DNA from: SIG307 sp964545045
Lineage (GTDB): Bacteria > Bacillota > Clostridia > Lachnospirales > Lachnospiraceae
DNA length: 64,000 nucleotides
Assembly (NCBI GenBank): GCA_964545045.1
Contig: CAZJEN010000006.1
Coordinates: forward strand, 1-64,000
Reading direction: 5' to 3'
Part shown: positions 7,921-17,670 of the stretch, in pieces
How the letters are laid out: each line of letters opens with the position of its first letter
Position numbering within the stretch: position 1 is the stretch's first letter
Translations under genes and position numbers: made by a program
The notes under the pieces: generated by a model
Told to the model about the DNA's origin: nothing
What the model saw: the letters and a program-made list of their open reading frames with translations, nothing else
Databases searched by the model: none

Positions 7921-9656
7921 AGCTGATTATCAAATATTGCAAACCGCATGCATGGCGTATGCTGTACGGGTTTATGATTAAGATTACGGGGACTTTTGCG
8001 GACCTTGGCTTGCCTTGGGTGCTTTCCTACATATTGGACAACGTAGTGCCACTGGGGAAAATCCGGCCGGTGCTTTATTGGGGAGCCTTTATGTTGTTTT
8101 TGGCGGTGGCGGCACGGTATTGTAATATTTGGGCAAACCGGAAGGCATCTTTGGTGGCAAGGGATGTGACAAGAGCGGTGCGTCACGATTTGTTTGTAAA
8201 GACCATGAATCTGTCCGGACGGCAGACGGATACGCTTCACATTCCGTCTTTGGTATCCCGTATGACCTCCGATACCTATAACATTCACCATATGGTGGGG
8301 ATGATGCAGCGTCTCGGTGTCCGGGCTCCGATGATTCTAATCGGCGGTATTATCATTACTCTGACCATGGAACCGGTATTGACGCTGGTGTTGGTCATTC
8401 TGTTGCCGATTCTCGGCGGCTTGATTTTTTATATTTCAAGAAAAGGGATTCCGTTATATAAAAGGGTGCAGTCCTCCATGGACTCTATGGTACGGATTAT
8501 GCGAGAGAATATCTCCGGCATCCGTGTCATTAAGGCATTATCCAAAACCGAATATGAAAAGAAACGATTCCGGGGAGCTAACGATGAAATGCTGGCAAGA
8601 GAGCTCCATGCGGGAAGCGTGATGGCATTGTCGGGACCTCTCATGGGACTTTTGTTAAATATCGGATTAACACTGGTGGTTATTGTGGGTGCATACCGCG
8701 TGAATTCGGGTGCCAGTGAGCCGGGAAAGATTGTGGCTTTTCTTTCCTACTTTACGATGATTTTGAATGCGGTGATTATGATTAACCGTATCTTTATGGT
8801 GGCATCCAAGGCTACCGCCTCTGCAGGGCGTATTGATGAGGTTTTGTCTGCCCCGGAGGAACTGCGTGTGGAAAAGGCAGAGGAACTCTATTCCGGTGGA
8901 AAAAGGGAGGTTCCGCATATTGAGTTTAAGAAGGTGTCCTTCGGTTACCATGCGGCACCGGGAGAAACGGAAAAGTATTGTGTCAAAGATATTTCCTTCC
9001 GGATTTATCATGGGGAGAGCCTGGGAATTATCGGTGCTACCGGTAGCGGAAAGACCACCCTTTTGAATCTTTTGATGCGTTTTTATGATGTGACGGAAGG
9101 TCAGATTTTGATTGACGGACAGGATATCCGGGAGATTCCGTTGACAAAGCTTCGGGAACGGTTCGGTGTGGTATTCCAAAATGATGTGGTATTTGCGGAT
9201 ACTTTACGGGAAAACATTGCCTTCGGAAGAGAACTTTCGGATGCCGAGGTTGCGCAGGCGGCGGAGTATGCTCTGGCAGCGGGCTTCATTGCCGGCAAGG
9301 AGGAAGGCTATTCTCATAAGGCGGCCATTAAAGGTGCCGACTTGTCCGGCGGACAGAGACAGCGTCTGCTGGTGGCAAGAGCTTTGGCGGGAACGCCGGA
9401 GGTGCTTCTTTTAGACGATGCATCCTCGGCCCTTGATTATCGTACCGATGCGGAGATTCGTAAAAATATCCGGGAAAGCTACGGGGATACCACTACGATC
9501 CTTGTGGCACAGAGGGCATCTTCCGTGATGCAAATGACGCATATTCTGGTACTGGACGAAGGCGAATGTATCGGTTACGGTACCCACGGAGAATTGATGG
9601 AGACCTGTGATGTATATCACGAAATTGCCGAGCAGCAAATGGGCGACGTGGAATAG
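7917..9656 (+). CDS. ABC exporter half-transporter with degenerate Walker B
   Basis: A 579-residue half-transporter: six membrane helices (about 15-305) joined to an ATPase domain (about 335-575). Walker A is GATGSGKTT (near residue 373), the signature is a canonical LSGGQRQR (near 475), but Walker B reads LLLDDASSALD, with Asp in place of the catalytic Glu. This is the pattern of the degenerate-site subunit of heterodimeric multidrug/lipid exporters (TM287/288, BmrCD type). Its partner is the next gene, 12 bases downstream, and their features are complementary. The substrate cannot be deduced; drugs, peptides or lipids are usual. Confidence 0.92.
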   Translation: MKLIIKYCKPHAWRMLYGFMIKITGTFADLGLPWVLSYILDNVVPLGKIRPVLYWGAFMLFLAVAARYCNIWANRKASLVARDVTRAVRHDLFVKTMNLSGRQTDTLHIPSLVSRMTSDTYNIHHMVGMMQRLGVRAPMILIGGIIITLTMEPVLTLVLVILLPILGGLIFYISRKGIPLYKRVQSSMDSMVRIMRENISGIRVIKALSKTEYEKKRFRGANDEMLARELHAGSVMALSGPLMGLLLNIGLTLVVIVGAYRVNSGASEPGKIVAFLSYFTMILNAVIMINRIFMVASKATASAGRIDEVLSAPEELRVEKAEELYSGGKREVPHIEFKKVSFGYHAAPGETEKYCVKDISFRIYHGESLGIIGATGSGKTTLLNLLMRFYDVTEGQILIDGQDIREIPLTKLRERFGVVFQNDVVFADTLRENIAFGRELSDAEVAQAAEYALAAGFIAGKEEGYSHKAAIKGADLSGGQRQRLLVARALAGTPEVLLLDDASSALDYRTDAEIRKNIRESYGDTTTILVAQRASSVMQMTHILVLDEGECIGYGTHGELMETCDVYHEIAEQQMGDVE

Positions 9657-9667
9657 GAGGTGGCAGA

Positions 9668-11386
9668 GTGAAACGATTGTTACGTTATATGGCAAATTTT
9701 AAATTTCATCTGCTGCTTGCTTTGGTACTGGCGATATCCAGTAATTTGCTGGCACTTGTAGGACCGTCCCTGTCCGGTAAGGCGGTGGATGCCATTGCCC
9801 TCGGAAAGGGCAAGGTGGATTTTGACACGGTATGGTATTATGCGGGTCTGATGATTGTTTTTTATATCGCGTCGGCGCTGCTTTCCTACGCATTATCGAT
9901 TCTCATGCTACAGATTGCCCAACGCATGGCGGCGCGGATGCGACAGCAGGTGTTTGATCGTCTTCTTTCTTTGCCGGTCAGTTATTTTGACCGGAATCAG
10001 GCGGGAGATATTATCAGCCGCGTATCCTACGATATCGATGTGATTTCCACCTCGGTGTCCAATGATTTTGTGCAGGTGGTGGCAGGTCTTGTTACAGTCA
10101 TCGGCTCGTTGGTGATGATGCTGATTATTTCACCGCAGCTTACGGTGGTTATGTTTTTGATGATTCCGTTGTCGATTTACTATACCCGGTTTATGGCAAA
10201 GAAGACTCGCCCGATGTTTCGGAAGCGCTCCGCCAAAGCCGGTGAGTTAAACGGTATGGTGGAGGAGCTGATTACCGGTCAGAAGACCATTCAGGCCTAT
10301 GCAAAGGAACAGGTCATGACGGACCGGTTTGATAAGCAGAACGAGGAAGCGGTAACGGCGTACTATAATGCGGAGTATTACGGAAGTATGATCGGACCGA
10401 CGGTGAACTTTATCAACAACTGTTCCCTGACGGCAGTAACGGTGGCGGGTTCGGTGCTGTATTTGCTGAAGAAATTGTCTCTTGGTGATATTTCTTCTTT
10501 TGTGCTGTATTCCCGAAAGTTTTCCGGCCCGATTAACGAGCTGGCAAACGTGGTCAGTGAAATTCAGTCGGCCCTTTCAGCAGCGGAGCGCGTGTTCCGT
10601 GTCATTGAGGAACCGACGGAGGCAGAGGATATTTACGGTGCGGCAGAATTGTCCGGAGTAAAGGGAAATGTAACTATGGAGCATGTAGATTTTTCCTATG
10701 TTCCGGAAAAGCCGATTATCAAAAACTGGTCTATGGAAGCAAAGGCCGGAGAGTTGGTGGCAATCGTAGGACCGACCGGTGCCGGAAAGACAACGATTAT
10801 CAATCTTTTGATGCGCTTTTATGACCCGCAAAGTGGCGAGATCCGGGTGGACGGACATGAGAACAGGGAAGTGACCATGAAGAGCCTGCGCTCTTCTTAT
10901 GCCATGGTATTGCAGGATACCTGGGTGTTTGAAGGGACGGTGCATGAAAACATTGCTTACGGCAGAGAAGGGGCTACCAGAGAAGAAGTGATAGTGGCGG
11001 CAAAGGCAGCGGGAGTACATGAATTTGTAAAGCGTCTTCCGGAGGGCTACGATACCGTTATTACGGAGGATGGCGTAAATCTTTCTAAGGGGCAGAAACA
11101 GCTTCTGACCATTGCAAGAGCCATGCTGTCCGAAGCAAAGATGCTTATTTTAGACGAGGCGACGTCAAATGTAGATACCCGGACAGAGCTTCGTATCCGT
11201 ACGGCGATGCTGAAGTTGATGGAAGGAAAAACTTGTTTTGTCATAGCCCACAGATTGTCTACGATACAAAATGCGGATAAGATTATTGTGGTAAACAGCG
11301 GTTCCATCGAAGAATGCGGAACCCATGCCGAATTGATGCAAAAACAAGGATTTTATTATAAACTTTATGCTTCACAGTTTCAGTAA
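9668..11386 (+). CDS. ABC exporter half-transporter with catalytic Walker B
   Basis: A 572-residue half-transporter: membrane domain about 10-300 and ATPase domain about 330-570. Walker A is GPTGAGKTT (near residue 367) and Walker B is LILDEATSNVD with the catalytic Glu, but the signature is LSKGQKQL instead of LSGGQ. Thus one composite ATP site (this Walker A/B with the partner's LSGGQ) is complete, and the other (partner's Walker B Asp with this LSKGQ) is degenerate. It starts with GTG at 9668, with AGGAGG just before. It forms an operon with the two genes upstream. Confidence 0.92.
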   Translation: MKRLLRYMANFKFHLLLALVLAISSNLLALVGPSLSGKAVDAIALGKGKVDFDTVWYYAGLMIVFYIASALLSYALSILMLQIAQRMAARMRQQVFDRLLSLPVSYFDRNQAGDIISRVSYDIDVISTSVSNDFVQVVAGLVTVIGSLVMMLIISPQLTVVMFLMIPLSIYYTRFMAKKTRPMFRKRSAKAGELNGMVEELITGQKTIQAYAKEQVMTDRFDKQNEEAVTAYYNAEYYGSMIGPTVNFINNCSLTAVTVAGSVLYLLKKLSLGDISSFVLYSRKFSGPINELANVVSEIQSALSAAERVFRVIEEPTEAEDIYGAAELSGVKGNVTMEHVDFSYVPEKPIIKNWSMEAKAGELVAIVGPTGAGKTTIINLLMRFYDPQSGEIRVDGHENREVTMKSLRSSYAMVLQDTWVFEGTVHENIAYGREGATREEVIVAAKAAGVHEFVKRLPEGYDTVITEDGVNLSKGQKQLLTIARAMLSEAKMLILDEATSNVDTRTELRIRTAMLKLMEGKTCFVIAHRLSTIQNADKIIVVNSGSIEECGTHAELMQKQGFYYKLYASQFQ

Positions 11387-11480
11387 AATGTGATAGAATG
11401 GATTAAAATAATAAGGCACAGACAGAAGTGTAATTAGGGGAACGCGCGAACTGTGGCAAGATAAAAGGAAGGATAGTACG

Positions 11481-12152
11481 ATGAGTGGATTTTTCAGTTC
11501 CGACAATAAGTTTTTTATTTTAATGAGTAAGATTTTCGATTTGATGATGCTTGGGCTTTTGTGGCTTGTGTTTTGCATTCCGATTATTACCATCGGTCCT
11601 GCCAGCACGGCAATTTATTATGCAATGGTAAAGGTTATCCGCAGAGAGCGCAGTTATTTGTTTAAGGAGTTTTTCCGGTCCTTCAAGTTGAATTTTAAGC
11701 AGGGGGCGATTCTTACCCTGATTTACGGAGTTATGGCGGCAATCATATATGTGGATTTCATGTATATGTTAGATTTGTCGAAGGATGGCTCGAAGGTAGG
11801 CAGCATGATGTTAGGCGCATTTATTGTACTGGTTGTATTTGCAATCTTTACGGTAGTATATGCGTTCCCGGTGTTATCCCGTTTTACCATGACGCTTAAG
11901 AATTTGTTTAAGTGGTCCTTCTTTTTGGCAATTAAGCATATCGGCTGGACATTACTTTTTACGGTCCTGTTTATCGGAACCGCAGTAATGTTGTTCTTCT
12001 CTTTCTTCTACATGCCGCCGCTTATTATTTTCCTTCCGGGATTGTATACGTTGCTGGTATCGTTTCCGATGGAGCATATCTTTAAAAAGTATATGCCGGT
12101 AGAGGAAGAGTCGGATGAAGAGTCCGGCATTGACCGTTGGTATAACGAATAG
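11481..12152 (+). CDS. YesL-like membrane protein (DUF624)
   Basis: The 223-residue protein has five or so hydrophobic segments and the family's typical N-terminus, with a first helix followed by CIPIITIGPASTAIYYAM. YesL/DUF624 proteins are common in Firmicutes beside carbohydrate-use genes, but their biochemical role is not established. The C-terminus is acidic. AAGGAAGG precedes ATG 11481. The glycogen branching enzyme follows after 30 bases in the same direction, so the two may share a transcript. Confidence 0.85.
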   Translation: MSGFFSSDNKFFILMSKIFDLMMLGLLWLVFCIPIITIGPASTAIYYAMVKVIRRERSYLFKEFFRSFKLNFKQGAILTLIYGVMAAIIYVDFMYMLDLSKDGSKVGSMMLGAFIVLVVFAIFTVVYAFPVLSRFTMTLKNLFKWSFFLAIKHIGWTLLFTVLFIGTAVMLFFSFFYMPPLIIFLPGLYTLLVSFPMEHIFKKYMPVEEESDEESGIDRWYNE

Positions 12153-12182
12153 GAAACCGGCTGAGTTCAGATAGGAGGTTCT

Positions 12183-14474
12183 ATGGATACGAAATTGTAT
12201 GACATGATGCATTGGGGAAGAATCGAAGCGGTTGTTTATGCGGAAGAGGACAAGCCTTATGATTTTCTGGGCGCACATAGGACTGAAGACGGCACTTTGA
12301 TTCAGGCGTATTTTCCGGATGCATCCGGAGCAAGTGTTCTTTACCGGGGCAAGGAATACCCGATGGAGTGCGCAGATGAGAGCGGATTTTTTGCCGTGTT
12401 GTTGGAGCAGAAGAATGTAAAGACTTACCGGTATCGTGTGACGTACGAGAGCGGAACGGTGGAGTGTGAGGATGTTTATCGTTTTGCACCAACCCTTTCC
12501 GACGCGGAGATGGATGCATATTCCAATGGCATCCATTACGAAGCCTATAAAATGTTAGGTGCGCACCCGATGACGGTTGACGGCGTGGAAGGAGTACGTT
12601 TTGCGGTATGGGCACCGAATGCGGTTCGTGTCAGTGTGGTAGGTGATTTCAATTTCTGGGATGGCAGACGGTATCCGATGCATCGTCACGAGAAGCACGG
12701 CATTTTTGAAGTGTTTGTGCCGGGGGTAAAGCAGGGGGATATTTATAAGTACGAGATAAAGGTAAAAGGCGGCCTTACCGTGTTGAAGGCAGACCCGTAT
12801 GCTTTTGCGGCACAGAAGCGTCCGGATACGGCCTCTGTTGTGTTTGATTCTTCGGCCTTTGTATGGAAGGACGCTGCATGGCAGGCAGAGAAGGCAAAAA
12901 ACACTTCCAAAGAAAAGCCGATGGCTATTTACGAGCTTCACTTAGGATCCTTTCAGAAACCGACGGAGGAAGACGGCAGCTTTTATAATTACCGTGAGTT
13001 AGCGGTAATGGTAGCAAAGTATGTAAAGGATATGGGGTATACCCATATTGAGTTGCTTCCGGTGATGGAGCATCCGTTTGACGGCTCCTGGGGTTATCAG
13101 GTAACCGGTTATTATGCTCCGACGGCTCGTTACGGTACGCCGGAGGATTTTAAGTATTTTGTGAATTACATGCATGAAAAGGGCATCGGTGTGATTTTAG
13201 ACTGGGTGCCGGCGCATTTCCCGAGAGATACCTTCGGACTTGCGGAGTTTGACGGCACTTGTCTTTACGAGCACAAAGACCCGCGTCAAGGCAGTCATCC
13301 GCATTGGGGCACCTTGATTTTCAATTACGGCAGACCGCAGGTGTCTAATTTCTTAATCGCCAATGCCATGTATTGGGCGGAAGAGTTCCATGCGGACGGT
13401 ATCCGTATCGATGCGGTGGCATCCATGCTCTATCTGGACTACGGAAAGCAGGACGGCGAATGGGTTGCAAATCAATATGGCGGTAATGAGAACTTAGAAG
13501 CAATCGAGTTGTTTAAGCATATGAATTCCATGATGAAGAAGCGGAATCCGGGCGTTGTGATGATTGCGGAGGAGTCTACAGCGTGGCCGAAGGTGACCCA
13601 TGCGGTAGAGGATGACGGCCTCGGCTTTGACTATAAGTGGAATATGGGCTGGATGAATGACTTTACCAACTATATGAAGTCGGATCCGGTTTACAGAAAG
13701 GGTAACCAGGGAGCGTTGACCTTCAGTATTATGTATGCCCACAGTGAGAATTTCGTTTTGGTGCTTTCCCACGATGAGGTGGTACACGGCAAGGGATCCA
13801 TGGTGAACAAGATGCCGGGTACTTATGAACAGAAGTTTGATAATCTCCGGGCCGCTTACGGGTATATGATGACCCACCCGGGAAAGAAGTTATTGTTTAT
13901 GGGGCAGGATTTTGCACAGTTTTCTGAGTGGAACGAGGCGAAGAGCTTGGAATGGGAGTTGGTAGATGAGTACGAGTCTCATCGTCAGATGCAGACCTAC
14001 TATAAAGCGCTGAATCATTTGTATACGTCTCACCCGGCCCTTTATGAAGGGGATTACCTGCAGGAGGGCTTTGAATGGATTGACTGTATGGATGCTGAGC
14101 GCAGTATCATTACTTTCCTACGTCGTTCGAAGGAGAGTAAGGAGCAGCTTCTTGTGGTTTGCAACTTTACTCCGGTGACCCATACCGAGTATCGCGTAGG
14201 CGTGCCGTTCGCAGGCAAGTTCAAGGAGATTTTCAATAGCAGCAAGCCGGAATTCGGCGGCTCCGGTGAGGGCAATCCTCGAGTGAAAAAGTCCAAACCG
14301 GTGAATTGGAACAACCGTGACAATTCCATCGAGCTTACGATTCCGGGACTTTCCATGATGGTATTTTCCTGTGAGGAGGAGGTTCCGAAGAAGAAGGAGC
14401 CTGCAAAGAAGGAAACTTCGGAAAAGACAACTGTCAAGAAGGCAGGAAAGTTGAAGAAGAACGATAATAAGTAA
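12183..14474 (+). CDS. glgB: 1,4-alpha-glucan branching enzyme
   Basis: The enzyme cuts alpha-1,4 chains and rejoins them as alpha-1,6 branches in glycogen. The 763-residue product has two N-terminal carbohydrate-binding (CBM48) regions (about 1-110 and 115-215), then a GH13 catalytic barrel and a C-terminal beta domain. Catalytic motifs are visible: GIRIDAVASM with the Asp nucleophile (near residue 410), MIAEES with the acid Glu (near 460), and LVLSHDEVVHGKGSM (near 529). The last 35 residues are a Lys/Glu-rich tail not found in typical GlgB, with KKKEPAKKE and KKAGKLKKN. ATAGGAGG precedes ATG 12183. No other glycogen gene is in the window. Confidence 0.95.
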   Translation: MDTKLYDMMHWGRIEAVVYAEEDKPYDFLGAHRTEDGTLIQAYFPDASGASVLYRGKEYPMECADESGFFAVLLEQKNVKTYRYRVTYESGTVECEDVYRFAPTLSDAEMDAYSNGIHYEAYKMLGAHPMTVDGVEGVRFAVWAPNAVRVSVVGDFNFWDGRRYPMHRHEKHGIFEVFVPGVKQGDIYKYEIKVKGGLTVLKADPYAFAAQKRPDTASVVFDSSAFVWKDAAWQAEKAKNTSKEKPMAIYELHLGSFQKPTEEDGSFYNYRELAVMVAKYVKDMGYTHIELLPVMEHPFDGSWGYQVTGYYAPTARYGTPEDFKYFVNYMHEKGIGVILDWVPAHFPRDTFGLAEFDGTCLYEHKDPRQGSHPHWGTLIFNYGRPQVSNFLIANAMYWAEEFHADGIRIDAVASMLYLDYGKQDGEWVANQYGGNENLEAIELFKHMNSMMKKRNPGVVMIAEESTAWPKVTHAVEDDGLGFDYKWNMGWMNDFTNYMKSDPVYRKGNQGALTFSIMYAHSENFVLVLSHDEVVHGKGSMVNKMPGTYEQKFDNLRAAYGYMMTHPGKKLLFMGQDFAQFSEWNEAKSLEWELVDEYESHRQMQTYYKALNHLYTSHPALYEGDYLQEGFEWIDCMDAERSIITFLRRSKESKEQLLVVCNFTPVTHTEYRVGVPFAGKFKEIFNSSKPEFGGSGEGNPRVKKSKPVNWNNRDNSIELTIPGLSMMVFSCEEEVPKKKEPAKKETSEKTTVKKAGKLKKNDNK

Positions 14475-14493
14475 TTATTAGGAGGAACAAAAG

Positions 14494-15333
14494 ATGGACG
14501 AAAAGATGGATTTTTCAGTTTTAGAATCATTTTTGGATGCGGCATGGCCGAAGGCGTTTGCTATTTTGAAGATTATTGTAGTGGCGCTTTTAATCTGGGT
14601 TATCGGTAAGAAGGTAATCAAACTTGTGTTAAAGATTACAAAGCGAGCTTTGGAAAAGGGAAAGGTAGATGACGGTGTACAGAGCTTTTTGATGTCTTTG
14701 GTTCGTATTTTACTGTACGGTATTTTGATTGTAATTTTAGCAGGTACCGTTGGTATCGAAACCGGTTCTATTATTGCACTGTTGGGATCTGCCGGTCTTG
14801 CAATCGGTCTTGCACTGCAGGGTAGCTTGGCCAACTTTGCGGGCGGCGTGTTGATTTTGATTTTGAAACCGTTCCGCATCGGTGATTATATTGTGGCAAA
14901 CGGAATGGAAGGTACCGTTACGAGTATTGATATTTTCTATACGAAGCTTCGTACCGGTGATAATCGTGTGGTTGTGCTTCCGAACGGAACTCTTTCTAAC
15001 AGCGACTTGATTAATGTCAGCCAGGAACCGATTCGTCGTGTGGATTTGGTGGCGTCTGTGGATTATGACAGCGATATTAAGAAGGTAAAGCAGATTTTGT
15101 TTGACATTGCTTCTGATTTGGAGTATTCTTTTGAAGATGAAGGACACGCAATCCAGGTGTATGTAAACAGTTATGAAGCCAGCTCCATTGACGTAGGTCT
15201 TCGTTTCTGGGTAAACGCAGGGGATTACTGGGCTGCAAAGTGGACTGCAAACGAGCAGATGAAGGAGAAGTTTGATGCCGCAGGCATCAGCATTCCGTTT
15301 AATCAGCTGGATGTTATGATTAAGAATAAATAA
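14494..15333 (+). CDS. Small-conductance mechanosensitive channel (MscS family)
   Basis: The 279-residue protein has three predicted membrane helices; the third carries the Gly/Ala-rich pore pattern GSAGLAIGLALQGSLANF. The beta domain follows with KPFRIGDYI, GTVTSIDIFYTKLRT and VVLPNGTLSNSDL, all typical of MscS. It should open under membrane tension and release solutes during osmotic downshock. AGGAGG precedes ATG 14494, which is 19 bases after the branching enzyme, and the glutamine synthetase gene follows closely, so a shared transcript is likely. Confidence 0.95.
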   Translation: MDEKMDFSVLESFLDAAWPKAFAILKIIVVALLIWVIGKKVIKLVLKITKRALEKGKVDDGVQSFLMSLVRILLYGILIVILAGTVGIETGSIIALLGSAGLAIGLALQGSLANFAGGVLILILKPFRIGDYIVANGMEGTVTSIDIFYTKLRTGDNRVVVLPNGTLSNSDLINVSQEPIRRVDLVASVDYDSDIKKVKQILFDIASDLEYSFEDEGHAIQVYVNSYEASSIDVGLRFWVNAGDYWAAKWTANEQMKEKFDAAGISIPFNQLDVMIKNK

Positions 15334-15357
15334 GAGATAATGAGGGAGATTACCGGT

Positions 15358-17466
15358 ATGTCAGAAAAGGTAACGGATTTTTTCGGAATTGACGTGTTTA
15401 ACGATACGGTCATGGCGGAGCGCCTTCCGGAAGAAACATACGCAGCATTAAAAAAGACAATTGAAAACGGAGAAGAATTGGATGCACAGGTGGCGGAAGT
15501 GGTAGCAAATGCCATGAAGGACTGGGCAATTGAGAAGGGGGCAACCCATTATTCTCATTGGTTCCAGCCGATGACCGGTATTACCGCGGAAAAGCACGAT
15601 GCATTTATTACTCCGGCACCGGGCGGTAAGGTAATGATGGAGTTTTCCGGAAAAGAGCTCATTAAGGGTGAATCCGATGCCTCCAGTTTCCCGAACGGCG
15701 GACTTCGTGCAACCTTTGAGGCGCGAGGCTATACCGCGTGGGACTGTACCTCTCCGGCTTTTGTCCGTGAAGATGCGGCAGGCGTTACCCTCTGTATTCC
15801 GACGGCCTTCTGTTCCTATACGGGTGAGGCTCTGGATAAGAAGACACCGCTTCTTCGTTCCATGGAGGCGTTAAATACTCAGGTACTCCGTATTTTGAAA
15901 TTGTTTGGCAATGACGATGTGAAGAGCATTTCCTGTTCCGTAGGTCCGGAGCAGGAGTACTTCTTAGTTGACCGTGCGAAGTTTTTAAAGAGAAAGGACC
16001 TGATTTTTACGGGACGTACCCTGTTCGGTGCTATGCCGCCAAAGGGTCAGGAGATGGATGACCACTATTTCGGTACGTTAAAGGAGAAGGTTGCTTCCTT
16101 TATGAAGGAATTAAACGTGGAGCTGTGGAAGCTTGGTATTACCGCAAAGACCCAGCATAACGAGGCGGCTCCGGCACAGCACGAGCTGGCTCCGATTTAC
16201 GATATTGCCAATATTGCCACCGATCATAACCAGTTGATTATGGAGGTTATGAAGAAGGTAGCAAACCGTCACGGCATGGAGTGTCTGCTTCACGAGAAGC
16301 CGTTTGCGGGAGTAAACGGTTCCGGTAAGCACAACAACTGGTCCATGGTGACGGATACCGGCGAGAATTTGTTCAAGCCGACCAAGAAGCCGCATGAAAA
16401 TATCCGCTTCTTACTGTTCTTGTCCGCGATTTTAAAGGCGGTGGATGAGAACGCAGAGCTTCTTCGTTATTCCGCATCCTGTCCGGGCAACGACCACAGA
16501 TTGGGCGGTCACGAGGCTCCGCCGGCAATCATCTCTATCTTCCTTGGCGAGCAGCTTGAGGATATTTTGGCACAGATTAAAGAGAACGGTGAGGCTACCG
16601 AGTCCAAAAAGGGCGGCAAGCTGAACACCGGTGTACATACTCTTCCGGCGTTAAAGAAGGATGCAATGGATCGTAACCGTACGTCGCCGTTTGCATTTAC
16701 CGGAAACAAGTTTGAGTTCCGTACCGTAGGTTCTTCCATGTCCATTGCGGATGTAAACTCTGTATTAAATACCATTGTGGCAGAGGCTCTTTGTGAGTTT
16801 GCGGATGAACTGGAACAGGCAGAGGATTTTGAGTCCGCTGTAAAGGAGCTGATTGCGAAGACTGTCAGAAAGCACGAGCGTATCGTATTCAGCGGCAACG
16901 GTTATTCCGAAGAATGGGTGAAGGAAGCAGAACGGAGAGGTCTTCCGAACATCGCATCCATGGTAGAGTCCATTCCGGCTCTTGTCAGTGAAAATACCAT
17001 TCGTATTTTTGAAAAGCATCACGTACTTTCCGAGGCGGAGTTACATTCCCGTGCAGAGGTAAGCTACGAGATTTATTCCAAGGCAATTAATATTGAGGCA
17101 AGAACCATGGTGGATATGTCCGCAAAGCAGTACATTCCGGCGGTGATTCAGTATACCACGGAGCTTGCAAACTCCATCAATACCATTCGTCAGGCAGTAC
17201 CGGGGGCAGATGTGACCGTACAGACTTCCATGCTGTCTGAGATTTCTGAGCTTTTGGTTACGGCAAGAGCTGCGCAGAAGACTTTGGAGGCTTGTATTGA
17301 AGAGGCTGCGAAGAAGGCGACCGGCAAGGAGCAGGGCTTGTACTTTCGCAAGTCTGTGGTTCCGGCAATGGAGGCCCTTCGTGCTCCGATTGACAAGCTG
17401 GAAATGTTGGTAGCTAAGAAGGATTGGCCGGTACCGAGCTACGGCGATTTGCTGTTTGAGCAGTAA
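15358..17466 (+). CDS. glnN: Glutamine synthetase, type III
   Basis: About 702 residues, the size of the type III enzymes (types I and II are about 450 and 370). Visible family features include SVGPEQEYFLVD, the glutamate/ammonia region KTQHNEAAPAQHELAPIYD, the ATP-site segment NGSGKHNNWS and the following PGNDHRLGGHEAPPAIIS. It joins ammonium to glutamate using ATP in the cytoplasm. I prefer ATG 15358, preceded by GAGGGAG at a normal distance, over an in-frame ATG at 15340 with no good ribosome site. The gene ends at a strong terminator (17511-17551). No GlnR or PII gene is nearby. Confidence 0.95.
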   Translation: MSEKVTDFFGIDVFNDTVMAERLPEETYAALKKTIENGEELDAQVAEVVANAMKDWAIEKGATHYSHWFQPMTGITAEKHDAFITPAPGGKVMMEFSGKELIKGESDASSFPNGGLRATFEARGYTAWDCTSPAFVREDAAGVTLCIPTAFCSYTGEALDKKTPLLRSMEALNTQVLRILKLFGNDDVKSISCSVGPEQEYFLVDRAKFLKRKDLIFTGRTLFGAMPPKGQEMDDHYFGTLKEKVASFMKELNVELWKLGITAKTQHNEAAPAQHELAPIYDIANIATDHNQLIMEVMKKVANRHGMECLLHEKPFAGVNGSGKHNNWSMVTDTGENLFKPTKKPHENIRFLLFLSAILKAVDENAELLRYSASCPGNDHRLGGHEAPPAIISIFLGEQLEDILAQIKENGEATESKKGGKLNTGVHTLPALKKDAMDRNRTSPFAFTGNKFEFRTVGSSMSIADVNSVLNTIVAEALCEFADELEQAEDFESAVKELIAKTVRKHERIVFSGNGYSEEWVKEAERRGLPNIASMVESIPALVSENTIRIFEKHHVLSEAELHSRAEVSYEIYSKAINIEARTMVDMSAKQYIPAVIQYTTELANSINTIRQAVPGADVTVQTSMLSEISELLVTARAAQKTLEACIEEAAKKATGKEQGLYFRKSVVPAMEALRAPIDKLEMLVAKKDWPVPSYGDLLFEQ

Positions 17467-17510
17467 ATACAAGGTGGTATGGCAATCCGAAGGATAATCG
17501 GTTAATAATG

Positions 17511-17551
17511 AGATGTCTTTCCTGTGAGGTAAAATCATAGGAAGGGCATCT
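17511..17551 (+). terminator. Intrinsic terminator of glnN
   Basis: Arms 17511-17526 and 17536-17551 pair over 16 bases (several G-U pairs) around a nine-base loop, followed at once by TTTTTG and further T bases. It ends the branching enzyme-MscS-glutamine synthetase transcript. Confidence 0.85.
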
Positions 17552-17595
17552 TTTTGTTCTTAAATTAGAATTAGATTAGAATACGGTTAAGCCTA

Positions 17596-17624
17596 TTGCA
17601 TTCGGAGAAAAAGTAGAATACAAT
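17596..17624 (+). promoter_or_regulatory. Vegetative-type promoter for the DUF4097/PspC pair
   Basis: TTGCAT (17596-17601), a 17-base spacer and TACAAT (17619-17624), located 46 bases before ATG 17671. Confidence 0.65.
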
Positions 17625-17670
17625 AGGGACAGTTCAAAGAAAGTACGAAAAACATAGGAGGCAGGAGTGT

